Source: JBOGCH01 sp051656645 | GTDB taxonomy: Bacteria; Bacteroidota; Bacteroidia; Bacteroidales; Marinifilaceae | Direction: 5' to 3' | Assembly (NCBI GenBank): GCA_051656645.1 | Contig: JBOGCH010000011.1 | Location: forward strand, 1 to 60,332 | DNA length: 60,332 bases | Shown: piece by piece, positions 9,021-16,564 of the stretch | How the letters are laid out: each line of letters opens with the position of its first letter | How positions within the stretch are numbered: position 1 is the first letter of the stretch | Made by a program: the position numbers and the translations under genes | Notes under the pieces: generated by a model | What the model was told of the DNA's origin: nothing | Database searches by the model: none | What the model saw: only the letters and a program-made list of their open reading frames with translations

Positions 9021-9823
9021 TTTTCGTACGTTTAATAGTTAATAAATCAAGTTGATAAGGTTACACTAATACTTGTAATCTGCTTGTTTAGTACGCCTAT
9101 TAACATCTTAAGTTTCATAGATTTGAGTATATGTAACCATCTAAAAGTGTTAAATCTGTTTTTGGTAATGTTAACGTATCACCAATTGTCCCCCTTACCT
9201 TTTTACCTGCCTATCCTTTTATACTACTAATGCTAGGAGCCGAGAAAAAGTAGAGGTAATCTACTCCATTAAACACACTCACCACTATGTGCAAGGTTAG
9301 CATCCTCATTCTTTATTAACACATAGTAAATAGCATTGTAATTCATAACAGGTTAATTGCAACTAGTATGTCCCGTGTGTGTTTCAGCTACCTTACGGCA
9401 AGGTTTCGACTAGGTTTCTACCACTATGCTACCCCAATAGTAGTCGAAACCTAGTCGTAACCTAGTCGAAACCTAGTCGAAACCCCTAACAAGCACCAAA
9501 GGAGGAAAGTGTACATTACAGCAGCAGAAAAGCAGAGATTCTGCCCAATAAATGTGTATTATGTATTAACAAGAACATATTATTGCTCTCCGTAATTTAT
9601 TAAAGTTAGCGTCTAAAAGCACTGAGTAATTACAGACCACCGCTACGTGCATCCACCGTTATGTTGTTCTATTTTTGCTTATTACAGCGTAACATAAAGC
9701 TTTAATTTGCGTTAAGAATAACAACAAAGCATGTATCAGTCAGTTATTGTATGTGTGAATATAATCTACCAACACAATGTAACCGACCTGATTTATTGAT
9801 AACACTAATGAACATCAACAAAA
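9021..9823. other. 803-bp divergent intergenic region, urease / metal importer
   Basis: This region separates the two divergent operons and must hold both promoters. No coding frame is convincing. Its clearest content is the 105-bp inverted tandem-repeat element described separately. A possible -7 element TATTTTTG lies at 9670-9677 on the plus strand, about 150 nt before the importer, but with no good -33 partner. I see no NikR-type palindrome and no cobalamin riboswitch core. Confidence 0.6.
9380..9484. repeat. Inverted 11-bp tandem-repeat element A (4+4 units)
   Basis: Four 11-bp units run forward at 9380, 9391, 9402 and 9413 (best copy GGTTTCGACTA; the first matches 8/11 and the second is degenerate). 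A 17-bp spacer CTATGCTACCCCAATAG follows, then four inverted units at 9441, 9452, 9463 and 9474 (TAGTCGAAACC, with one T substitution in the second). The whole could fold into a long hairpin. Plan and length match elements B and C elsewhere in the window, though the unit sequence differs. Confidence 0.85.
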
Positions 9824-10924
9824 ATGAGAAACTATATTTTAGTTTTTATTTTTTTGTCTATTCTAGTAGGTTGTAACTATCAAAAGACTGCAGAGAAATC
9901 GGTTGTAAGTAAAACAGTTACAGACGCATTAGGACGCAAAGTTAACATCCCGCTGAATGTACAGAAAGTTGTATGTATACGTCCCTCTGCACTGCGTTTA
10001 GTTGTTTACGCCGGAGGGGCCAATTTTATATGTGGTGTTGAGGAACACGAAACACGTGTTAATCAGTATACACATTCCACCGCAAATCCCAATTTACTAA
10101 CAAAACCGATTATTGGCCCATCGCATGGGGGCGATCCGGAACTGATTATGTCAGTTCAGCCGGAAATTATTTTTATGTCCTCAACCACTATTAGCGATGC
10201 TAATCAATTACAAACACGTTTGGGAATTCCTGTCATTGCCCTTGAGTGTGGCGATTTGGATAAAAATAGAGATTTGTTCTGCAATTCATTACAATGCATT
10301 GGTCAAACCCTAGGAACTTCAACGCACGTTGACTCGGTAATAAATTTCATTGAACAGCAAGTTGCCGATTTAAATCATCGAGCCAAACAATGCACAAACC
10401 CTAAATCGGCCTACGTGGGAGGCCTATCCTTTAGGGGCCAAAAGGGCTTGGTATCTACCGATCCACACTATGCCGCATTTGAATATTTAGGTGTTAATAA
10501 CGTTGCATCCGAGAGTGGAGCAACATTCTTCTCTGCAACCTCCGGGACAACCGTGGACTGGGAGAAACTTATTGATTGGAATCCGGACGTTATGTTTGTG
10601 GATTTAGCCGGATGGAATTTGATAAAAGAGGACTTCAAGACCAAACCCGATATTACATCGTTATTAAAGGCATACAGAAATAATGACATCTATATGTTAT
10701 GGCCTAACAACAATAATCATTGCAATTTTGATGTTATGTTGGTAAACGCATGGTACATTGGAAAGGTATTGTGTCCCGAACAGTTTGAAGATATAGATAT
10801 GAGAGAAAAAACGGACGAAATAATGACACACCTTGTTGGAGCCCCAATTGCCGAAACACTCATTGCCCGTTGGAAAGAGTTTTGTAATGTTTTTGAGGCT
10901 AAATTATGGAGCAAGACGTATTAA
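9824..10924 (+). CDS. FecB/BtuF-type periplasmic binding lipoprotein
   Basis: Substrate-binding component of an iron-chelate/cobalamin/nickel-type ABC importer. A lipoprotein signal ends in ILVGC (Cys17), so it is membrane-anchored. The family start motif TVTDALGRKVNIPLNVQKVV is followed by the two-lobe helical-backbone fold (DPELIMSVQPEIIFM; WEKLIDWNPDVMFVDL). Length 366 aa is normal. Its stop overlaps the permease start by 19 nt. The substrate cannot be read directly; the divergent urease operon and downstream FmdE-domain gene suggest nickel or a nickel chelate, by analogy with FecD/E-CeuE nickel uptake in some Helicobacter. Confidence 0.88.
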   Translation: MRNYILVFIFLSILVGCNYQKTAEKSVVSKTVTDALGRKVNIPLNVQKVVCIRPSALRLVVYAGGANFICGVEEHETRVNQYTHSTANPNLLTKPIIGPSHGGDPELIMSVQPEIIFMSSTTISDANQLQTRLGIPVIALECGDLDKNRDLFCNSLQCIGQTLGTSTHVDSVINFIEQQVADLNHRAKQCTNPKSAYVGGLSFRGQKGLVSTDPHYAAFEYLGVNNVASESGATFFSATSGTTVDWEKLIDWNPDVMFVDLAGWNLIKEDFKTKPDITSLLKAYRNNDIYMLWPNNNNHCNFDVMLVNAWYIGKVLCPEQFEDIDMREKTDEIMTHLVGAPIAETLIARWKEFCNVFEAKLWSKTY

Positions 10925-11961
10925 CGGCGTATAAGCGCTATCGCGCACGTAACAGATTTTTTTTATGGATACTATTTTTTCTTTTAGTTGTTATAGCTGT
11001 AGCATCGTTAATTATTGGTTCTCACCAAATACATTACACTGACTTATGGCAGATGCTATGGGGAGAGGGAAGCGTTGTTAATAACCGAATTGTTTTAAAT
11101 ATTCGGCTACCACGTGTCATTGCCGCAATACTAACCGGTACTGTTTTATCTCTATCCGGTGCAGTTATGCAGATACTTTTACGCAATCCTTTGGCATCGC
11201 CCTATACGCTTGGCATATCCAATGCCTCCGCATTTGGTGCCGCATTTGGCATTGTGTTTTTAGGTGCGGGAGCCACAGCTGCCGGTAGTGCAGGGTGGTT
11301 TATTGCAACAAGCCCATATCTGGCAACGCTTTGCGCCTTTATTGGGAGTATGGTGGGCCTGGGTATTATTTTACTTATTATAAAAGTTAAACGCGCATCG
11401 GTGGAAACCATTATTCTCTCCGGCGTAATTATAAACTCACTGTTTGGGGCAGGTATTGCAGTAATGCAATATTTAGCAAATAGTATACAATTGGCAAGCA
11501 TTGTTTTTTGGAATTTTGGCGATCTTGGACGTAGCGATTGGCACAAGCTCATTTTTTTGAGCGTTGTTCTACTACCATCATTTATCTATTTTCAACGTAA
11601 ACGTTGGGATTATAAAATGCTATGTTCAGGCGATGACTATGCTAAAAGCATGGGTGTACATCCTGAGCGGTTAAGAATAAGTGGACTAATAATAACCTCA
11701 CTATGTACGGCTGTAGCTGTTTCCTTTTTTGGAGTAATAGCATTTGTGGGCTTAGTTGTTCCACACATGGTACGTAAATGTATTGGAGAGAATGAAGAAT
11801 TCCTAATACCGGGTTCGGCTTTGTTTGGCGGCCTATTTTTATTGTTATGTGACACGTTGGCACGTACGGTCCTGTCGCCAATAGTGCTTCCGGTAGGTAT
11901 ACTTACTTCATTTCTAGGCGTACCGCTGTTCCTGTTTTTACTAATTCGTAAACGCGTATGA
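10906..11961 (+). CDS. FecCD/BtuC-type ABC transporter permease
   Basis: Inner-membrane permease of the same importer, with about ten hydrophobic helices. Typical BtuC/FecCD landmarks are present: NIRLPRVIAAILTGTVLSLSG followed by MQILLRNPLASPYTLGISNASAFGA near the N-terminus, the FFGVIAFVGLVVPHMVRK coupling region, and a C-terminal PVGILTSFLGVPLFLFLL. Length 351 aa fits. The start codon lies inside the end of the binding-protein gene and the stop overlaps the ATPase gene, so all three are translationally coupled. Confidence 0.93.
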   Translation: MEQDVLTAYKRYRARNRFFLWILFFLLVVIAVASLIIGSHQIHYTDLWQMLWGEGSVVNNRIVLNIRLPRVIAAILTGTVLSLSGAVMQILLRNPLASPYTLGISNASAFGAAFGIVFLGAGATAAGSAGWFIATSPYLATLCAFIGSMVGLGIILLIIKVKRASVETIILSGVIINSLFGAGIAVMQYLANSIQLASIVFWNFGDLGRSDWHKLIFLSVVLLPSFIYFQRKRWDYKMLCSGDDYAKSMGVHPERLRISGLIITSLCTAVAVSFFGVIAFVGLVVPHMVRKCIGENEEFLIPGSALFGGLFLLLCDTLARTVLSPIVLPVGILTSFLGVPLFLFLLIRKRV

Positions 11962-12722
11962 AAAGTATTAATATAACCAATATAGATTTTGGATACTCGC
12001 CACAAAAGCTGACACTGAAGAACGTAAGTTTAGAGGCTTTAAAGGGCGATATGGTTGCCATTATTGGTCAAAACGGATCCGGTAAGAGCACACTGTTAAA
12101 GTGCATAAATAAGATTCTAAAAGTTAAGCACGGCACAATAGAGATAAATGGGGTAGCTATTAAACAAATCTCAGACAATAAACTAGCACACACCATTGCC
12201 TACATTCCACAATCAACACCGGAGATACAAGGTGTAAGTGTTTTCGATACTGTTTTATTGGGTAGAAAACCATACATTAATAGCTCACCGCATGAGCACG
12301 ATCTTGAAGTGGTTAGCACATTATTACAGAGATTAAATTTAACGGATATTGCCATGCGCAACATTAACACCTTAAGTGGTGGTCAGCAACAGCGCGTTTA
12401 TATTGCGCGCGCTTTGGCACAGGAACCTTCTATTTTATTACTGGATGAGCCAATAGCCAATCTTGATATTAATCACCAAATGAAGGTGATGCAGCTACTT
12501 AAAGAGCTTACCACCGAAGGGATAACTGTTATTATTACCATACACGATGTCAATATTGCTGCACGCTTTTGCAACAAAGCGTTAATGCTTAAAAATGGAG
12601 AGGTTTTTGCATCGGGGACACAATCCGTATACACCTCGGAGAACATTGAATATTTATATGATATCGGTGTAGATGTTATACAGCATAATGATAGTATTTG
12701 CATTATTCCAAGAAATAATTAA
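11958..12722 (+). CDS. FecE/BtuD-type ABC transporter ATPase
   Basis: Cytoplasmic ATPase that powers the FecCD-type importer. Walker A GQNGSGKST is at residues 37-45, the Q-loop in IPQSTPEIQ near 82-90, the signature LSGGQQQR at 138-145, Walker B LLLDEP near 159-164, and the switch His in TIHDVN. Length 254 aa is typical. It overlaps the permease by 4 nt (ATGA). The fusion gene follows after 32 nt and is probably co-transcribed. Confidence 0.94.
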   Translation: MKSINITNIDFGYSPQKLTLKNVSLEALKGDMVAIIGQNGSGKSTLLKCINKILKVKHGTIEINGVAIKQISDNKLAHTIAYIPQSTPEIQGVSVFDTVLLGRKPYINSSPHEHDLEVVSTLLQRLNLTDIAMRNINTLSGGQQQRVYIARALAQEPSILLLDEPIANLDINHQMKVMQLLKELTTEGITVIITIHDVNIAARFCNKALMLKNGEVFASGTQSVYTSENIEYLYDIGVDVIQHNDSICIIPRNN

Positions 12723-12754
12723 ACCTAAATATTAATCACATAATACACAAAATT

Positions 12755-13612
12755 ATGATTGTCTTAGACCCAATAGGTTTTGTACACAATAATTATGCAA
12801 ACTCAACCGTACCTGAGTTTATAAAAAAAGATGTTTCGTGTATCGAAATCCTTCCGGAGTACGCAGAGGGATTACAAAATGTAAATGAAGCACAGTATCT
12901 GGACATGATTTTCTATTTCCACAAGGAAAAACGTACGGAACTAATAACGCGTGTCCGTACCGGAGAGATGAAAGGAGTCTTTGCTTCGCGCTCACCAAAA
13001 CGTCCTAACCACTTGGGTGTTACTACCGTAAAAATTGTGAAAATAGAGGCCAATAAAATCTATGTTGAAGGTGCCGATGCCTTGGATGGGACTCCTGTTG
13101 TAGACTTAAAACATTGCGACACATCCCTTTTTCAACGCACAGAGGTACACGATGATCTAGCGCTGGCAGACCCGCGACTTGACATAATTCGCGAAATTCT
13201 CAACAATGATAAAAAAGCATTATTGGCACGAGCAGCACCTATGCATGGGCATGTATGTCCCGGTTTAGCTATAGGGATTGTGGGAGGTACTGAGTTAATG
13301 CGCCGATTATATGCAATGCATAGCAATCCGGATGGATACACACTTGTTGCCAACATGGCAAAATGTCCTCTGGACGGAGCTATATTTGTTACTGGATGCA
13401 CTCCGGGACGCGGTAAACTAACCCTTGGAAATCCGGATGATATGAGTATCTCACTTGTCAATGCCGACGGACACGGCTGGAAGGCTACACTACGTAAAGA
13501 TGCCAAGGAACAAATGGATACATTACTACCTAAGGAAGGTACAAAAGTTGAAAAAGGCATGGCATGCGCCGCACTGGATTACAATGTTTTATTTGATGTT
13601 GTTGAGGTGTAA
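12755..13612 (+). CDS. TrmO-like / FmdE two-domain fusion protein
   Basis: Residues 1 to about 125 resemble TrmO/TsaA (UPF0066), a SAM-binding beta-barrel family that includes tRNA m6t6A methyltransferase: start PIGFVHNNY and the hallmark ASRSPKRPNHLGVTTVKI near 77-94. Residues about 155-285 are an FmdE domain: HGHVCPG at 164-170, CPLDGAIFVTGCTPGRGKL with Cys204 and Cys215, motifs seen in the metal-binding subunit E homologues of formylmethanofuran dehydrogenase. The rest of that methanogenic enzyme is absent. Lying last in the importer operon, it may handle or modify the imported metal or chelate. Domain calls are strong; the function is unknown. Confidence 0.85.
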   Translation: MIVLDPIGFVHNNYANSTVPEFIKKDVSCIEILPEYAEGLQNVNEAQYLDMIFYFHKEKRTELITRVRTGEMKGVFASRSPKRPNHLGVTTVKIVKIEANKIYVEGADALDGTPVVDLKHCDTSLFQRTEVHDDLALADPRLDIIREILNNDKKALLARAAPMHGHVCPGLAIGIVGGTELMRRLYAMHSNPDGYTLVANMAKCPLDGAIFVTGCTPGRGKLTLGNPDDMSISLVNADGHGWKATLRKDAKEQMDTLLPKEGTKVEKGMACAALDYNVLFDVVEV

Positions 13613-13616
13613 ACAT

Positions 13617-13647
13617 AAAAAAGAGGGATGTTGAATCCCTCTTTTTT
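13617..13647. terminator. Bidirectional intrinsic terminator
   Basis: A 13-bp perfect stem (A6 GAGGGAT paired with ATCCCTC T6) closes a 5-nt loop GTTGA. It has a T run on both strands, so it can end the importer operon on the plus strand and asd on the minus strand. It starts 4 nt after the fusion-gene stop. Confidence 0.9.
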
Positions 13648-13661
13648 ATATTGTAATGATC

Positions 13662-14651
13662 TTAGATCAAATTGTGTGCATTTAAGTATTCAGCAATCTG
13701 AATTGCATTTGTTGCAGCTCCTTTACGTAAGTTATCAGCAACAATCCACATATTTAATGTGTTTGGTTGAGAATGGTCACGACGGATACGTCCAACAAAA
13801 ACCTCATCTTTATCGTGCGCATTGATAGGCATTGGATATACTTTATTAGCAATATCGTCCTCAACAATAACACCATCCGCTTTAGATAGGATATCAACCA
13901 CTTCATTAATATCAAAATCCTCATTGAATTCAATGTTTACACTTTCAGAGTGTCCACCTACAACAGGAACGCGTACTGCTGTTGCAGTAACTTTGATTGA
14001 ATCATCGCCCATAATTTTGCAAGTTTCCTTGATAAGCTTCATTTCCTCTTTTGTGTAACCGTTATCTGTAAAATCGTCACATTGAGCTAAACAGTTTTTA
14101 TCAATAGTGTAAGGATAAACCATTTCTGGTGTTTCGCCTGCACGCTCAGCATCTAATTGGTTAACGGCGCGGATACCTGTACCAGTAATTGATTGGTACG
14201 TTGAAATTACCATACGCTTAATTCCATAACGATGGTGTAATGGAGCTACCGCTACAATCATTTGGATTGTTGAACAGTTTGGATTTGCAATAATTTTATC
14301 CTCAGCAGTTAAAGTGTTTGCGTTGATTTCAGGCACTACTAATTTTTTAGTAGGGTCCATACGCCATGCAGATGAGTTATCTACAACCGTGATTCCAGCT
14401 TCTGCGAATTTAGGAGCCCAGTCTAAAGATGTTTGTCCACCGGCTGAGAAAATTGCTACATTCGGCTTCATATCAATTGCAGTTTGCATTCCTACAACTT
14501 TATATTCTTGTCCTTTAAACTTAACAATCTTACCTACTGAACGTTCACTGGCAACAGGAATTAATTCTGTTACAGGAAAATTACGTTCTTCTAATACTTG
14601 CAACATTTTTCTGCCAACCAGACCAGTTGCACCTACTACAGCTACTTTCAT
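13662..14651 (-). CDS. asd: Aspartate-semialdehyde dehydrogenase
   Basis: Reduces aspartyl phosphate to aspartate semialdehyde with NADPH, the branch point to lysine/diaminopimelate, threonine and methionine. The N-terminal Rossmann motif is VGATGLVGRKM at residues 6-16, the catalytic Cys126 lies in NPNCSTIQ, and the substrate-binding/catalytic His234 in GGHSES. Length 329 aa is standard. It stands alone with its own putative promoter and terminator. Confidence 0.97.
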   Translation of the reverse strand: MKVAVVGATGLVGRKMLQVLEERNFPVTELIPVASERSVGKIVKFKGQEYKVVGMQTAIDMKPNVAIFSAGGQTSLDWAPKFAEAGITVVDNSSAWRMDPTKKLVVPEINANTLTAEDKIIANPNCSTIQMIVAVAPLHHRYGIKRMVISTYQSITGTGIRAVNQLDAERAGETPEMVYPYTIDKNCLAQCDDFTDNGYTKEEMKLIKETCKIMGDDSIKVTATAVRVPVVGGHSESVNIEFNEDFDINEVVDILSKADGVIVEDDIANKVYPMPINAHDKDEVFVGRIRRDHSQPNTLNMWIVADNLRKGAATNAIQIAEYLNAHNLI

Positions 14652-14748
14652 TGTCCACTAAAAATTTAAATGATTAATAAAAGGCATCAACGCCACTCAT
14701 TTCTGTATTCCACGATAGGGATTTGGTTTTCAACCATTTTGAGCATTA

Positions 14749-14778
14749 CAAATATAATGAATAGCTTGAATTAAGAAA
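14749..14778 (-). promoter_or_regulatory. Putative Bacteroidetes-type promoter of asd
   Basis: On the minus strand TATATTTG (14756-14749) matches the -7 consensus TAnnTTTG. TTTC lies 18 nt upstream where TTTG is expected, one mismatch. Transcription would start about 90 nt before the asd start codon. This is a motif match only. Confidence 0.45.
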
Positions 14779-14803
14779 AATATACACACATATTTATCAA
14801 AAT

Positions 14804-16486
14804 TTAATATATAGTGTTTAAATCTAAACAGATATTGTGCTTTTTCATCATGGACAAATCTACTTTCTTCAATCCACAGGCGTTGAAAGGTTGCGCCTCA
14901 TCAGAGTCTGACAGGTAGTATCGTTGCTGATTTATATAGCCGGGATATAAAAGAGAGTTATGCGGTTGTAAGTGCTCACACTGCACGGATGCCATATCCA
15001 TTAATGTGTGAAAGACGTTCGATGTAGATACGGCTTTAGGTAGATTCTCTTTTACTGCCGATATCTTGTTAGGAAAATGATTAATGAACTTTTCGGAGAA
15101 CCATAACATAAACGGAATATGAACTTGATAATAGGTTGGATATGGCGAAGCATGAAGGAATCGCTTGCGGTCATCGTCCAACAAGTCCTCACCGTGATCC
15201 GCTGTATAAAGGAGAGCCGAGCATATATCCGACGCATGTAAATAGGTTAATAATGAATCCAATACATGGTCTGTGTAGCGTATAGAGTTATCATAACTGT
15301 TTATCAATGCCTCCCGCTCGGTAATTTTTATATTGCTAATTACATCGGGTTTAAAGTGAGCAAACTGTGTGGGGTAACGTTCCTCATATCGGAAATGCGA
15401 ACCATAGGTGTGTAACACTATAAATAAATTCTCCGATGAGTGCTCAATATAATGGATACAACTATCCACCAAAGTCATATCAAATGCATTGCTTGTTATT
15501 AAATTCCCGGAGCGAATGTTTTTATGTATATGGGATGTTTCGGCAAAATAATCCGTGTAAGATCGATTGGGTGTCTGATTGGATAAAAATAAGGTAGTAA
15601 AACCAACCTCGTTCATTGCCGATATTATACTTTTACTTTTGTGCAAATTATTAATATTAGCTGCGTCAATATGGGATAATATCAACGGAACACTTTTATG
15701 CGTAGTATTAGATTGAGTTAAGGCATCTTGAAAATAGTACAAATTAGAGCGTCTTGATAAATTGGGATTCGTTTCACGTTGGTATCCGTTTAGTTGCCAA
15801 TTATCTGCTCTAGACGCCTCGCCAATTACTAATATATACACTTCCCTATCACTTACACTATTTGCTTTACGGGCATGAAAATGGAACGAAGCTGAGCTTT
15901 CTGCATAGTTTTCGCTCTTGTCCCATTTATCCATTGCAATGTACACATTATTAAAAACATTGAACGGATAAACATCCTGACGTATGTAAAATGAGTCGGG
16001 ATTAAATAACAATAAGAGTATAGCTACTCCCATCCCTATGGATGCATATTTGCATACATTTTGTCTAATCGACTCTGCTAAATAAATACGTTTACTCAAT
16101 AAAAATATTGCAATTGCTATTACAGGAACATAAATAAACAACACCAATATGATGGCAGGCCACAAGTTGTTTAGTAATTCCGATGCTTCTGTCGCATTCG
16201 TAGTGGGCAAGTTTAGCAACATATCCACGGCAATTGGACACTCCCCAAATAGGTATAGAACCACCAATTGGAAACCACACAATGCATAGAAAGGAATTAA
16301 AAGCAATTGCATTACCCCCACTCTTCTAATAACCACAAAAAGCAAGGAGAATAGAGATAATGGTAATATTATGGAAATTATACTTTGAGTAAAAGTGTAG
16401 TTCTCTGTAAATAGAAAGATAAAATTGGGTATTAAATTAGCAAGCAGTAAAAATAATAACAGAAAACGTAAGATCAATTTATTCAT
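14804..16486 (-). CDS. EptA-like phosphoethanolamine transferase
   Basis: Inner-membrane enzyme with an extracytoplasmic sulfatase-fold domain that probably transfers phosphoethanolamine to lipid A or a related glycan, lowering surface charge. Five hydrophobic helices occupy about the first 165 residues. The catalytic domain begins with VIGEASRADNW (metal Glu223), the nucleophile region SNTTHKSVP (Thr262), an HTYGSH motif and the metal site YTADHGEDL. Length 560 aa matches EptA/MCR-type proteins. No lipid A genes are adjacent; the next upstream gene is the TPR/AraC regulator (78 nt away), which may control it. The exact acceptor is not shown by the sequence. Confidence 0.88.
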   Translation of the reverse strand: MNKLILRFLLLFLLLANLIPNFIFLFTENYTFTQSIISIILPLSLFSLLFVVIRRVGVMQLLLIPFYALCGFQLVVLYLFGECPIAVDMLLNLPTTNATEASELLNNLWPAIILVLFIYVPVIAIAIFLLSKRIYLAESIRQNVCKYASIGMGVAILLLLFNPDSFYIRQDVYPFNVFNNVYIAMDKWDKSENYAESSASFHFHARKANSVSDREVYILVIGEASRADNWQLNGYQRETNPNLSRRSNLYYFQDALTQSNTTHKSVPLILSHIDAANINNLHKSKSIISAMNEVGFTTLFLSNQTPNRSYTDYFAETSHIHKNIRSGNLITSNAFDMTLVDSCIHYIEHSSENLFIVLHTYGSHFRYEERYPTQFAHFKPDVISNIKITEREALINSYDNSIRYTDHVLDSLLTYLHASDICSALLYTADHGEDLLDDDRKRFLHASPYPTYYQVHIPFMLWFSEKFINHFPNKISAVKENLPKAVSTSNVFHTLMDMASVQCEHLQPHNSLLYPGYINQQRYYLSDSDEAQPFNACGLKKVDLSMMKKHNICLDLNTIY

Positions 16487-16564
16487 AAACAGTAAGTTGT
16501 TAGTTTATTAGCACACCAACTCCATTGACAATTGGGCAATAGGGTTCTGTAGTAATACTAATGT

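Noticed and set aside
9380..9484. CRISPR array or iteron-type replication origin
   Set aside because: Units are 11 bp with no unique spacers between them and half are inverted; there are no cas or rep genes nearby.
9021..9823. Cobalamin riboswitch before the FecBCD-type importer
   Set aside because: I could not find the conserved B12-box-like core or a suitable folded leader, so cobalamin control is not supported.
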